64,000 nucleotides of DNA from Streptomyces varsoviensis (GTDB lineage: Bacteria; Actinomycetota; Actinomycetes; Streptomycetales; Streptomycetaceae), in NCBI RefSeq assembly GCF_000718635.1, contig NZ_JOBF01000002.1, forward strand, positions 372,001 through 436,000, given 5' to 3'. Shown one piece after another: positions 17,762 through 27,741 of the stretch. Both the position numbers and the translations under genes were made by a program. Under the pieces are notes generated by a model that was given only the letters and a program-made list of their open reading frames with translations, was not told the origin of the DNA and searched no databases. Position 1 is the stretch's first letter. Each line of letters starts with the position of its first letter.

Positions 17762-18490
17762 TCACGCGGGCTGCGTCGCCGCCGCGATCCGCTCCGCGCG
17801 CAGCGCCTCGTACCACTGCTCGTCCACCGGCGGCAGCGCGTTCACATCGAGCGCCAGCTTCAGCAGCAGGTCCGCGATGAGCGGGTTGCGGGCCAGCACC
17901 GGGCCGTGCATGTACGTGCCGAAGACGGTGTCGTTGAACGCGCCCTCGGTGCCGTCGCCCGTGCCGTTGCCCTTGCCGAACCGCACCCGCGCCAGCGGCC
18001 GCGCGGTCGGGCCGAGGTGCGTGACGCCCTGGTGGTTCTCGAAACCGGTCAGCGGCGGCAGCCCCAGCCGCTCGTCGATGTCGCCCAGCACGTCGCCGAC
18101 GCACCGTTCGCCCTCGCCGCGGGTGCTGACCACGTCCAGCAGCCCCAGGCCCTGCTCGCGCTGGCCGAGGTCGTTGATGAACTCATGGCCCAGGATCTGG
18201 TAGCCCGCGCACACCGAGAAGACGATCGCGCCGTTGGCCACCGCCCGGTTCAGCCCGCCGTCCCGGCGCAGCCGCTCGGCCGCCAGCCGCTGCGGCCGGT
18301 CCTCGCCGCCGCCGATCAGGTAGATGTCCCCGGAGGTCGGGATCTGCTGGTCGGAGCGGACGTCCAGGCGCTGGACGTCCAGCCGGCGCTGGCGCGCACG
18401 CCGCTCCACCACCAGGGCGTTGCCCTGGTCCCCGTACGTGCTCAGCAGGTCGGGGTAGATCCACACCAGGCGCAGACTGCTCTGGCTCAT
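17762..18490 (-). CDS. gatD: Lipid II isoglutaminyl synthase, glutamine amidotransferase subunit
   Basis: Glutaminase half of the MurT-GatD complex that amidates the D-Glu residue of lipid II. The 242-residue CobB/CobQ-like class I amidotransferase shows nucleophile Cys94 in FSVCAGYQILG, the catalytic His195 in FGTYMHGPVLARNP and the ENHQGVT segment typical of GatD. It follows murT on the same strand after 24 bases, the conserved pair order in Gram-positive bacteria. ATG 18490 sits after AAGGAG. Expected to be cytoplasmic and membrane-associated only through lipid II. Confidence 0.94.
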   Translation of the reverse strand: MSQSSLRLVWIYPDLLSTYGDQGNALVVERRARQRRLDVQRLDVRSDQQIPTSGDIYLIGGGEDRPQRLAAERLRRDGGLNRAVANGAIVFSVCAGYQILGHEFINDLGQREQGLGLLDVVSTRGEGERCVGDVLGDIDERLGLPPLTGFENHQGVTHLGPTARPLARVRFGKGNGTGDGTEGAFNDTVFGTYMHGPVLARNPLIADLLLKLALDVNALPPVDEQWYEALRAERIAAATQPA

Positions 18491-18514
18491 GGGTTAAGGC
18501 TCCTTTAGCGGGTG

Positions 18515-19753
18515 TCAGTTGCCGACGCGGCGGCGTACGTCCTGGAACGCGGTGTAGTTCGCGATGACCTCGATCCGGCCGGGCGGGGCCATCCGCACCG
18601 CCTCGTCGACGTCCTCGCACACCCGGAAGTCCAGCCCCGCGACCTCCAGCCGCACCGCGAGGTCCAGCTTGCGGTCGCCGATGACGAGGATCGGGTGGCC
18701 CGCGAGGCGGGTGTAGTCCACGTCCCACAGCCAGGAGGTGTCCGTGCCGTCCGCGCCGCGCGCGTTGACGCCGAGGATCACCGGCGTGGGCGGCGGGTCG
18801 ATCAGCGAGAACGTCTCCAGCCAGCCGGCCGGGTTCTTCGCCAGCAGCAGCCGCAGCTCCCGCTCCAGGAACGTCACCACGTCGTACCGGCCGGCGACCG
18901 CCTGGACCTGGTACATCCGCTCCAGCGCCACCTGCGGCGGCACCCCGAAGGCGGCGGCCACGGCCGCGGAGGTGGTGGCGTTCGCCTTGTTGGCCCGGCC
19001 CGGCAACTGGAGGTGGATCGGCCACGCGCTGCCGTGCGGGTCCAGCACGTAGTCGCCGGAGAGCGCCCAGCTCGGGGTGGGGCGCCGGAAACCGCACTCG
19101 CCGCAGAACCAGTCGTCGCCGGGGCGCTGCATCACGCCGCCGCAGGACGGGCACGACCAGGCGTCGTCCTTCCATTCCTGGCCGGCCGCCACCCACACCA
19201 CGTTCGGGGAGGAGGAGGCCGCCCACACGACGAGCGGGTCGTCGGCGTTGGCGATCACCACGGCCTTGGTGCCGGCCAGGCCCTCGCGCCACTTCTCGGC
19301 CAGCATGCGGGTCTCCGCGGCCCGGTCGAGCTGGTCGCGCGAGAGGTTCAGCAGCGCGATGGCCTTGGGCTCCACGTCGCGCGCGACGCCCGCCAGATAC
19401 TTCTCGTCCACCTCGATCACGCCGTACCGCGCGTCGGACCCGCCGGCCAGCGCGGAGGTGATGCCCGCGGGCATGTTGGCGCCCAGCGCGTTCGAGACCA
19501 CCACTCCGCTGGCCCGCAGCGCCTCGGCGATCAGCCGGGTCGTCGTCGTCTTGCCGTTGGTCGCCGACACCAGGACCACGTCCAAGTGGACGGCCAGCCG
19601 GGCCAGCAGGTCGGGGTCGAGCCTGAGCGCCACCTTGCCGCCGATCACCGATCCGCTGCCGCGGCCCGCGGCCCGCGATACCGCCGCCGCGGCCCTGCCC
19701 GCCGTCACGGCCAGCTTGGCCCGCGGGGACAGCGGCTCCGTGTTCCCTGCCAT
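18515..19753 (-). CDS. murT: Lipid II isoglutaminyl synthase, Mur-ligase-like subunit
   Basis: ATP-dependent partner of GatD in lipid II amidation. The 412-residue protein has the Mur ligase P-loop LVSATNGKTTTT (around residues 62-72), the VIEVDEKYL acidic segment, NLSRDQLDR, a four-cysteine zinc ribbon inserted in the middle domain (Cys201, Cys204, Cys217, Cys220) and the C-terminal DUF1727 region. The ribbon is diagnostic for MurT against other Mur ligases. ATG 19753 has GGAGGAG upstream; the frame's earlier in-frame codons lie in the divergent promoter region. Divergent from def. Confidence 0.95.
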   Translation of the reverse strand: MAGNTEPLSPRAKLAVTAGRAAAAVSRAAGRGSGSVIGGKVALRLDPDLLARLAVHLDVVLVSATNGKTTTTRLIAEALRASGVVVSNALGANMPAGITSALAGGSDARYGVIEVDEKYLAGVARDVEPKAIALLNLSRDQLDRAAETRMLAEKWREGLAGTKAVVIANADDPLVVWAASSSPNVVWVAAGQEWKDDAWSCPSCGGVMQRPGDDWFCGECGFRRPTPSWALSGDYVLDPHGSAWPIHLQLPGRANKANATTSAAVAAAFGVPPQVALERMYQVQAVAGRYDVVTFLERELRLLLAKNPAGWLETFSLIDPPPTPVILGVNARGADGTDTSWLWDVDYTRLAGHPILVIGDRKLDLAVRLEVAGLDFRVCEDVDEAVRMAPPGRIEVIANYTAFQDVRRRVGN

Positions 19754-19919
19754 CGTCCTAGCTCCTCCTTGCATCCGGCGCCGCGCCTGCCTCTGGGTCC
19801 GCCGGCGGGACGCCCCCTCCGCGCCGAATCGCCAGCCGGGAGGCATCGGTCAGGGATCAGCCTATCGAGATCCGGCCGTGGGCCCGAACCTGCCGCCCGC
19901 GGACCGTACGCTGGAACGT

Positions 19920-20570
19920 ATGCGAAACGGCACGATCCCCGGCAGCACCGGACGCGTACGGCCCATGCGGCTGCTCGGGGACCCGGTCCTCCAGGCGCCG
20001 TGCGCCGAGGTCGAGGAGTACGGCCCGGGCCTCGCCGCGCTCATCGAGGACATGTTCGCGACCATGTACGCGGCCCGGGGCGTCGGGCTCGCGGCCAATC
20101 AGATCGGCGTGCCGCTGCGGGTCTTCGTCTACGACTGCCCCGACGACGAGGACCGCCGCCACCTCGGACACGTCGTCAACCCCCGGCTCGTCGAGGCCGA
20201 CGGGGTGCGCGTGCGCGGCCCGGAGGGCTGCCTCTCGCTGCCCGGCATCGAGGCCGGCACGCCCCGCTTCGACCGCGCCGTCGTCGAGGGCACGACGCGG
20301 GACGGCGCGCCGGTCCGGGTGACGGGGACGGGCTTCTTCGCCCGCTGCCTCCAGCACGAGAGCGACCACCTCGACGGGGGCCTGTTCACGGACCGGCTGA
20401 CGGGGCTGCGGCTGCGCCGCACGCTGCGGGCGGCCCGGCGGGCGCCATGGTCGAAGCCCGGGGCGCCCGCCGAGGCCGCCGAGGACACCGGGCCCGCCGA
20501 GGACACCGGGCCCGCCGAGGCCGCCGGGCCCGCCGGGTCCGCGGTTTCTGAACGGCCCGCGGTGTCCTGA
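19920..20570 (+). CDS. def: Peptide deformylase
   Basis: Metalloenzyme that removes the N-formyl group from new proteins. All three motifs are present: GVGLAANQ (54-61), EGCLS with metal ligand Cys104, and HESDH with ligands His146 and His150 and catalytic Glu147. Residues 1-165 cover the enzyme. The C-terminal 45 residues are a low-complexity extension with a repeated AEDTGP unit, unusual for the family and probably disordered. ATG 19920 is used; there is no strong ribosome site, and in-frame codons continue upstream only in shadow sequence. The gene is divergent from murT. This may be a second deformylase, as streptomycetes usually have several, but that cannot be checked here. Confidence 0.93.
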   Translation: MRNGTIPGSTGRVRPMRLLGDPVLQAPCAEVEEYGPGLAALIEDMFATMYAARGVGLAANQIGVPLRVFVYDCPDDEDRRHLGHVVNPRLVEADGVRVRGPEGCLSLPGIEAGTPRFDRAVVEGTTRDGAPVRVTGTGFFARCLQHESDHLDGGLFTDRLTGLRLRRTLRAARRAPWSKPGAPAEAAEDTGPAEDTGPAEAAGPAGSAVSERPAVS

Positions 20571-20609
20571 CGGCCTACGGCCTCTTCGCGGGACCCACGA
20601 GGCCGGCTG

Positions 20610-21257
20610 TCAGAAGCCGGGGCCGTCCAGCCGGTCCCCGGCCGCGGCCAGCCGCCCCCACAGCAGGTCGGCGAGGTGGCGTACCAGCTCGGCGCGGGGG
20701 AACGGACGCTCGCGCAGCCACCAGTCGCCCGCCGCGTGCATCATGCCGACGATGCCGTGGCCCCAGGCCCGCGCGAGCTGTTCGCCGCCCGGTCCGAGGT
20801 CGACGCGCTCGGCGATCACCTCGGCCAGCTCCTCGCCGAGCCGCCGCAGCAGCGGCGCGGAGTGCCGGCCGACGTCGAACCCCTGCTCCGAGGGCTGCTC
20901 CTCGTCGGCGGGGTGCATCAGGAAGCGGTACACCTGGGGCCGGGTCTCGATGGCCACCAGATAGGTGTCCAGGGTGGCCTCGACGCGGTCGCGGCGGGGG
21001 ACGGGGGAGTCGAGGGCCGCGCGCAATCCGTCGAGCAGGGCGTCGGTGTGGCGTACGGCCAGCGCGCGGTAGAGCCCGCCCTTGTCGCCGAAGTGCCGGT
21101 ACAGGATCGGTTTGGTGATCCCGGCCTCGGCCGCGATCGCGTTCATGGACGCTCCCGGTCCGTCCCGCATGACCACCCGGTCCGCGGCCTCCAGCAGCTC
21201 CTTGCGCCGCGCCCGCGCGGCCCGCTGCTGATCTTCCCGCTGACTGGTCTCCACCAT
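20610..21257 (-). CDS. TetR-family regulator
   Basis: A 215-residue repressor divergent from an acyl-CoA dehydrogenase. The N-terminal domain is standard: RRKELLEAADRVVMRDGPGA, MNAIAAEAGITKPILYRHFG (helix-turn-helix at about residues 37-56), DKGGLYRALA. The C-terminal ligand domain includes ETRPQVYRFLMHP. ATG 21257 is chosen with GGGGAGG upstream; the frame starts earlier at 21314. Two TTAC/GTAA palindromes lie between this gene and the dehydrogenase, so it probably represses both and responds to an acyl-CoA. Confidence 0.92.
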   Translation of the reverse strand: MVETSQREDQQRAARARRKELLEAADRVVMRDGPGASMNAIAAEAGITKPILYRHFGDKGGLYRALAVRHTDALLDGLRAALDSPVPRRDRVEATLDTYLVAIETRPQVYRFLMHPADEEQPSEQGFDVGRHSAPLLRRLGEELAEVIAERVDLGPGGEQLARAWGHGIVGMMHAAGDWWLRERPFPRAELVRHLADLLWGRLAAAGDRLDGPGF

Positions 21258-21340
21258 GTGTGCCTCCCCGCCCCCGTGACTCTTGACGCATGCGCAACGT
21301 AACACCCGTTCCACTGAGCGGATCGGGGTGTCGTCCGAGC

Positions 21341-21388
21341 TTGACAGCCCTTACTGGCGAGTAACACACTCATGTTACCGCTAGTAAC
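21341..21388 (+). promoter_or_regulatory. Promoter and twin TetR-type operators upstream of acyl-CoA dehydrogenase
   Basis: A consensus -35 box TTGACA is at 21341-21346, with a weak -10 CACACT at 21365-21370 after 18 bases. The spacer is filled by the palindrome TTACTGGCGAGTAA (21351-21364). A second palindrome, GTTACCGCTAGTAAC, lies at 21374-21388. Binding of the divergent TetR protein there would block polymerase directly. Confidence 0.75.
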
Positions 21389-21405
21389 AAGTAGTTGGAG
21401 GGGTC

Positions 21406-22632
<1,227 letters not shown>

Positions 22633-22638
22633 CCACGC

Positions 22639-22683
22639 GCCGCGCCCCGGCCCGCTCCCACCGGGAGCGGGCCGGGGCGCGGC
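22639..22683. terminator. Very strong hairpin terminator
   Basis: Positions 22639-22659 and 22663-22683 are perfectly complementary over 21 bases with a 3-base ACC loop (core GGCCCGCTCCC/GGGAGCGGGCC), followed by CTTTCTC on the plus strand. It separates the convergent dehydrogenase and glycosidase genes. Confidence 0.92.
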
Positions 22684-22688
22684 CTTTC

Positions 22689-24917
22689 TCAGTGCTGCCG
22701 CAGCAGCTCCAGGACGGCCGCCGCCGACCACGAGAAGTTCGAGGAGTTGCGCCCCGCGCCCGTGAGCGGCTGGTAGTTCTCATGGATCGGCCCGTTGCCC
22801 AGCAGACCGCGGGCGTGGCGCAGAAGGTTCTCCTTGGTGCGCTCCGCGTCGTGGTGGTAGCCGTACTCGCGCAGCCCGAGGATCGCGAAGTACGCCTGGT
22901 CCAGCCAGACCAGCCCGCGCCAGTACCCGGTCGGGTCGAACTTCGGGTTGTTCCGCGCCACCGTCGGCAGCGGCATATGGGTGGCGAACTGCTTCGGGTC
23001 GACGAGCGCGGCCCGCACCGACGCCGCCTGCCGGCCCGTCGCGACGCCGGCCCACAGCGGGATGGCGCCCTCGATGCCCTTGCCCGCCGAGGTGAGCGGC
23101 CCGCGGCCGTGCGTGCCGTAGTCGTGGAAGAAGCCGTCGGCCGGGTCGTACATCCGCTGCTGGACCTGGCGCTTGAGCCGGTCCGCCTGCCGGTGCCAGT
23201 CCGCCGACTCCGCGAACCGCCCGAGTGCGTTCGCCGTACGGGCCAGATAGCGCTTCTCCGCGTACAGATAGGCGTTGAGGTCCACGGACTCCTGGGCCAG
23301 CGAGTAGCCGACGGTGCGGCCCCGGCGGTCGGTGTTGGTGTCGACGCCCGCGCCGTCGAAGCGGGGCGCGTTGTCCATCCCGCTCTCCCAGGCCGCGGCG
23401 AGCCTGCGCTCCTTGGTGCTGTCGTTGGCCGGGTCGACCGTGGCGCCGTACTCCGCCAGGCCGTTGTGGTCGTGGTCCCGGTTCCGGTACCACCACGCGT
23501 GATACGCCGTCAGCTTCGGGTACATGCGGCGCAGGAACTCCCGGTCCCGGCCCCGCTCGTACACCTGCCACACCGCCCAGGCGGCCAGCGGGGGCTTGGA
23601 GTTGCGCTCGTTCCAGTTCTGGCCGCCGGTGCTCGCCTTGTTGTAGAACACCGCGTCCGGGACCATCCCGGCGTCCTGCGGCCGGTCCTTGGAGGCCGCG
23701 GTGATCTGGTAGTCGAACATCGACTCGATGGTGGAGGCGGCCAGCCGGGGCGCGAACAGCGCCGTCGAGGCGGCCTCCTTCCACGAGTCCCACGCCCAGA
23801 AGCCGCCCGCGAAGTCCTTGTTGGTGAGCGACGGAGTGATGCCGTCGGAGCGGAGCGCGCCGGCCGGGCTGCGCCAGTTGGTCACCAGGGTCTGCACCGC
23901 CTTGGCCGCCGTGCGGCGGCGGTCCGGTGCGACGCCGTGCAGCGCGCGGGAGAGGTACTCCCGCCAGCGCTCGTCCCCGCGGAACGCGACCCGCTCCGGG
24001 TGCGCGAGCGCCTCCCGTACGGCCGGCCGGTCCCTGCGCCGCTCGGCCTCGGTGAAGGTGTACGACTCGCTCCAGACGAACGTCGCCGTCCTGCCCGGCC
24101 GTACGGTCACCGCCTCGCGGGCGACGGTGCGGTAGCCGTCGCCGTGGACCGAGGTGTGCACCGCGGTGGCGTGCGTGACCTCGAACCGGGCGGCGGTGGT
24201 GGTGAGGTACTCGGTGTACGAGCGGACCCGGGCGAAGCCGACCGCGACGCCCGCGGGGGTCGCCCGGAGCCGGGGCGCGCTGCGGATCGGCTCGTCGGTG
24301 TGCCGCAGCAGCGTCCCCGACCAGGAGGCCCGCAGTGTGCGGGCGCGTCCGCCGTCGTTGTGGACCTTCGCCTCGACGAGCGCGGTGCGGTTGCTGGCGT
24401 AACGCAGCGTCAGGGTGATCCGCAGCCCGTCGACGCGGAAGGACTGGAGGAGGAGGCCGGGGGCGGACTCGATGGTGGGGGAGCGGTCCTCGGAGAGCGC
24501 GATGGTCCGGTGCGCCCGGGTGTCGAGGAGCGCGAATCGGGAGAAGGCGCGGCTGAGGTACCAGGGGTACTCCTCCGCCAGGTACATCGGTCCGCTGAAT
24601 CCGCCGAGCTCGTCGTGGTCCGTGGCGGCGGGGAGGCCGTACGCGTGCCAGGCGCCCAGGTCCGCGAAGACGTTGAGCGGATTGTCGCCCGGCGGCTCGG
24701 CGGTCGCGGGGACGCCGTGGAGGTCCAGCAGGTCGCTGAGGCCGTGCCGGAACTCGGGGGTGTGCACTGCGCCGCCGGTGGTGGACCGCGGCCGCGTCGT
24801 CTGCTGGTCCTCGGGCTGCTGGTGCTCCGCCGCGAGCGCCGGTGCGACGGGCAGCAGCGCGGCTCCCAGCGGTACGAGCGACGACGCGGCGAACCGCCTG
24901 CGAGATAGGTCCGACAT
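22689..24917 (-). CDS. Exported GH63-like (MGH1-type) glycoside hydrolase
   Basis: A 742-residue glucosidase-like enzyme with an (alpha/alpha)6 barrel. The N-terminus MSDLSRRRFAASSLVPLGAA is a Tat signal peptide (SRRRF). The C-terminal half carries the family pattern: FAGGFWAWDSWKEA (general acid Asp region), GMVPDAVFYNK, YPKLTAYHAWWYRNRDHDHN, ESGMDNAPRF and YWRGLVWLDQAYFAI with the catalytic acidic residues, ending HENYQPLTGAG. Best matches in memory are YgjK/mannosylglycerate hydrolase-like proteins of GH63; the sugar substrate is unknown. ATG 24917 is chosen because GTGAGG lies 6 bases upstream; ATG 24923 and GTG 24929 are alternatives. Confidence 0.88.
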   Translation of the reverse strand: MSDLSRRRFAASSLVPLGAALLPVAPALAAEHQQPEDQQTTRPRSTTGGAVHTPEFRHGLSDLLDLHGVPATAEPPGDNPLNVFADLGAWHAYGLPAATDHDELGGFSGPMYLAEEYPWYLSRAFSRFALLDTRAHRTIALSEDRSPTIESAPGLLLQSFRVDGLRITLTLRYASNRTALVEAKVHNDGGRARTLRASWSGTLLRHTDEPIRSAPRLRATPAGVAVGFARVRSYTEYLTTTAARFEVTHATAVHTSVHGDGYRTVAREAVTVRPGRTATFVWSESYTFTEAERRRDRPAVREALAHPERVAFRGDERWREYLSRALHGVAPDRRRTAAKAVQTLVTNWRSPAGALRSDGITPSLTNKDFAGGFWAWDSWKEAASTALFAPRLAASTIESMFDYQITAASKDRPQDAGMVPDAVFYNKASTGGQNWNERNSKPPLAAWAVWQVYERGRDREFLRRMYPKLTAYHAWWYRNRDHDHNGLAEYGATVDPANDSTKERRLAAAWESGMDNAPRFDGAGVDTNTDRRGRTVGYSLAQESVDLNAYLYAEKRYLARTANALGRFAESADWHRQADRLKRQVQQRMYDPADGFFHDYGTHGRGPLTSAGKGIEGAIPLWAGVATGRQAASVRAALVDPKQFATHMPLPTVARNNPKFDPTGYWRGLVWLDQAYFAILGLREYGYHHDAERTKENLLRHARGLLGNGPIHENYQPLTGAGRNSSNFSWSAAAVLELLRQH

Positions 24918-25553
24918 GGGCATCCTCACGTGACGAGGGGGTCTGGCAGGGCAGACCCTAACTCCGGCGAGGCGTCACTTTAAGCCCCTGACTCTCGTCT
25001 GCCTCTGGGTTCACTCCTGTGACATACCGGGGTGTTCCGGAACAGGCTCGCGCCGCCTCGAACGGCCGAATCGCCGCGCCGCCGCCTTCACCCCGAACCT
25101 CGCGTTCCGTTTACTTGAATTTCCTCCGACGTCGCCCGTAGGTGTGCGGACGTTTCCCCTTCGCCATTCAAAACGGCCATTTCGTGCGGGTGTGTTGCGG
25201 CATCACAGATGGGCCGTCGATCGTCAAGAGGATCTTTTGCGAACAAGACTCGAACAGGCCTCAGTCGTCGCACGCCGCTGAGCTGGGCGTACGCGGGGTG
25301 TGTCGGATTTTGTCCGCCGGAGGACTGGGGGAGATCTTTCCCTGCGCGCCGAAGATCGACGCAAAGACGTCTCTCATCAGCCGACTTTACGATAGTCAGG
25401 TTGTCGCATGACCTTCCCTTGGCTTAACTGTGGGTGAGGGGGCGTCAGCGGCCCGTGTGGGCCCCGGGCGTGCCGACCCCTGACCGGCCGCCTGTGCTCG
25501 GCGGGCCGCAGCCGGTGGAACACATCGACGCGACCAACCGCTGGAGGGTTTTC
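24918..25553. other. Long intergenic region of lower GC content
   Basis: This 636-base stretch separates the divergent glycosidase and isocitrate lyase-like genes. Part of it (about 25080-25400) is clearly less GC-rich than flanking genes. Short open frames exist on both strands but lack ribosome sites and recognisable products. A possible -10, TACGAT at 25387-25392, lies well upstream of the lyase gene. I see no riboswitch, RNA gene or mobile element that I can support. Confidence 0.4.
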
Positions 25554-26411
25554 ATGGATTATCCGAATCGGCTCCGTGACGCTATTGCTCAAGCCGAGAC
25601 CACGCCCCTGATCGGCGTTTTCGACATGTTCTCCGCCTCCGTGGCGGCCCAGCACTACGACGGAATGTTCGTCTCCGGATTTGGTTTCGCCGCCTCCCAC
25701 TACGGGCTGCCGGACATCGGATTCATCGCGTGGCCGGACATCGTCGCGTTCGTCCAGCGGCTGCGGCTCGCCTTCCCCCGGCAGCACCTCCTCGTCGACA
25801 TCGACGACGGTTACGTAGACCCGGAGACGGCCTGCCACGTCGTCCAGCACCTGGAGGCGATCGGCGCCTCCGGGGTGATCCTGGAGGACCAGCAGCGCCC
25901 CCGGCGCTGCGGCCATGTCGACGGCAAGCAGGTACTCCCGCTGGAGGCGTACCTGGAGAAGCTGGAGATGGTCCTCTCCGCCCGCCGCGAACTGGTCGTC
26001 GTCGCCCGCACGGACGCCACGGAGGAGGGCGAGATCCTGCGCCGCGCCGAGGCGCTGGCCGCCACGGACGCCGATGTGATCCTGGTCGACGGGGTGCGCA
26101 GCGTCGACTGGATCCGCAAGGTCCGCGAGGTCATCGGCGACAAGCCGCTGCTCTTCAACCAGATCGCGGGCGGCAAGTCGCCGCGCCTCTCGCTGCCCGA
26201 GCTGAGCGAGCTCGGCGTCGACGTGGCGATCTACAGCACGCCGTGCCTGTTCGCGGCCCAGACCGCGATCGACCAGGCCCTCTCGGAGCTGAAGAAGGCC
26301 GAGGGCAGGCTGCCGCAGTTCACCGCGGAGAGCGTCGGCGTCGCCGAGTCGCTGGCCCTCTTGGAGCGGAACATCAGCCGGCACCACACCCCGGCCGGCG
26401 CGGCGCTCTGA
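25554..26411 (+). CDS. Isocitrate lyase/PEP mutase superfamily enzyme, probably a carbon-carbon lyase
   Basis: A 285-residue TIM-barrel enzyme. The active-site loop reads LEDQQRPRRCGH, which matches the KRCGH motif with catalytic Cys of 2-methylisocitrate and dimethylmalate lyases, not the EDK...NS loop of PEP mutases. Also present are DIDDGY (metal-binding Asp) and VVARTDA. A lyase on a 2-hydroxy or methyl-substituted dicarboxylate is therefore the better guess, although many such proteins are labelled PEP mutase. ATG 25554 is preceded by GGAGGG. A transporter of the bile acid:sodium symporter type lies downstream on the same strand after a hairpin, and may import the substrate. Confidence 0.85.
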   Translation: MDYPNRLRDAIAQAETTPLIGVFDMFSASVAAQHYDGMFVSGFGFAASHYGLPDIGFIAWPDIVAFVQRLRLAFPRQHLLVDIDDGYVDPETACHVVQHLEAIGASGVILEDQQRPRRCGHVDGKQVLPLEAYLEKLEMVLSARRELVVVARTDATEEGEILRRAEALAATDADVILVDGVRSVDWIRKVREVIGDKPLLFNQIAGGKSPRLSLPELSELGVDVAIYSTPCLFAAQTAIDQALSELKKAEGRLPQFTAESVGVAESLALLERNISRHHTPAGAAL

Positions 26412-26451
26412 CCCGGCGCGGGCCCACGTCGCCCGCGCCCCTCGCGGAACG

Positions 26452-26482
26452 GGAGGCCCCGGTCGGCAGGACCGGGGCCTCC
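26452..26482 (+). terminator. Hairpin after the lyase-like gene
   Basis: GGAGGCCCCGGTC (26452-26464) pairs with GACCGGGGCCTCC (26470-26482), a 13-base perfect stem with a 5-base loop. It has no T-run, so read-through into the transporter gene is possible. Confidence 0.65.
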
Positions 26483-26487
26483 CCCCA

Positions 26488-26549
26488 CGCCCGTACGCGC
26501 CGCCTGAAGCGCCGCCCGTACGCGCCGCGTGAGCCCACGCCCGTACGCG
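26488..26549. repeat. Three CGCCCGTACGCG repeats at 25-base spacing
   Basis: The 12-base word CGCCCGTACGCG occurs exactly at 26488-26499, 26513-26524 and 26538-26549, each 25 bases apart, in the gap between the lyase-like and transporter genes. The regular spacing (about 2.4 helical turns) could suit a protein-binding array, but such C/G-rich words are also common junk in these genomes. Confidence 0.7.
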
Positions 26550-26651
26550 ACGTGCTAACCCCCGGCCGTACGGGCGCGAGCGCCGCGCCCGCGCCCGTAC
26601 CGCCCCGCCGCGACCCCCGCGGCCCATCGGAAAGGAAGAGGGAGACCCCGT

Positions 26652-27734
26652 ATGCCGCTGTCGTCCCCATCCCGTGGACCGCGCGCCCTGCGCGCCCTGC
26701 GCGGCCGCGTGGACTGGTACATCGTGGCCCTGCTCGGCACGGTCGGCCTGGCCGCGCTGCTGCCCGCCGACGGCACGCCCGCCGAGGCCCTCGGCATCGC
26801 CACCAAGGTCGCCGTGGGCCTGCTGTTCTTCCTCTACGGCGTCCGGCTCTCGCCCCAGGCGGCGCTGGGCGGGCTCGCCCACTGGCGGCTGCACCTGCCC
26901 ATCCTGCTGTGCACCTTCGCGCTCTTCCCGCTGCTGGGCCTCGCCCTGCGGCAGCTCCCCGAGTCCGTGCTGGGCGCGGAACAGGCCACCGGCATCCTCT
27001 TCCTGTGCCTGCTGCCCTCCACGGTGCAGTCCTCCGTCGCCCTCACCTCGATGGCCCGCGGCAACGTGGCCGCCGCCATCTGCTCCGCCTCCTTCTCCAC
27101 CCTCCTCGGCGTGGTCCTCACGCCGCTGCTCGCCGCGCTGCTGCTGAGCGGCGGCGCGAGCGGCACCGTCCCCTTCTCCATGGGGCAGGTCACCGACATC
27201 GTGGTGCAGCTCCTGCTGCCCTTCCTGGCCGGGCAGTTGGCCCGCCCCCTCCTCGTCGAATTCGTCACCCGCCACCGCATGCTGACGCTGGTCTGCGACC
27301 GCGGCTCGATCCTGCTCGTCGTGTACGCCGCGTTCAGCAAGGGGATGACGGCCGGCATCTGGCAGCGGACCTCCGTGGGGCGGCTGCTCGTCCTCCTCGC
27401 CCTGTGCTGTGCCCTCCTCGCGCTGATACTGACCATCGCCGCGAAGGGCGCGCGCCTGCTGCGCTTCGACCGCGAGGACCAGGTGACGGCCGTCTTCTGC
27501 GCCTCGACCAAGAGCCTCGCCAGCGGCCTGCCCATCGCCACCGTGCTCTTCGCGGGAGAGGAAGTCGGCCTGGTCATCCTGCCGCTGATGCTCTACCACA
27601 CGCTCCAACTGATGGTCTGTACGGCCCTGGCCCGCCGGCTCGCGCGCCGCGCCCCCGAACCGGCCGAGCCGGCCGAGCCGCGCCCGGCCCCCCAGGACGC
27701 CGCCCCGCGTACGGACGTGGCACCGGGGGCCTGA
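26652..27734 (+). CDS. Bile acid:sodium symporter (BASS/SBF-like) family transporter
   Basis: A 360-residue membrane protein with about nine to ten hydrophobic spans (for example WYIVALLGTVGLAALLP, VAVGLLFFLYGVRLSP, LLVLLALCCALLALILTIA). The LCLLPSTVQSSVALTSMARGN segment, with its broken helix, is the family signature and matches YfeH-type SBF proteins. The C-terminal 40 residues are Pro/Glu/Ala-rich and cytoplasmic. It likely moves an organic acid with sodium or protons. ATG 26652 has AAAGGAAGAGGGAG upstream. Its location after the lyase-like gene suggests substrate uptake for that enzyme; this is inference. Confidence 0.88.
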   Translation: MPLSSPSRGPRALRALRGRVDWYIVALLGTVGLAALLPADGTPAEALGIATKVAVGLLFFLYGVRLSPQAALGGLAHWRLHLPILLCTFALFPLLGLALRQLPESVLGAEQATGILFLCLLPSTVQSSVALTSMARGNVAAAICSASFSTLLGVVLTPLLAALLLSGGASGTVPFSMGQVTDIVVQLLLPFLAGQLARPLLVEFVTRHRMLTLVCDRGSILLVVYAAFSKGMTAGIWQRTSVGRLLVLLALCCALLALILTIAAKGARLLRFDREDQVTAVFCASTKSLASGLPIATVLFAGEEVGLVILPLMLYHTLQLMVCTALARRLARRAPEPAEPAEPRPAPQDAAPRTDVAPGA

Positions 27735-27741
27735 ACGCCGA

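Noticed and set aside
25142..25411. 89-residue frame in the low-GC intergenic region
   Set aside because: No ribosome site, no recognisable motif and codon use unlike the surrounding genes.
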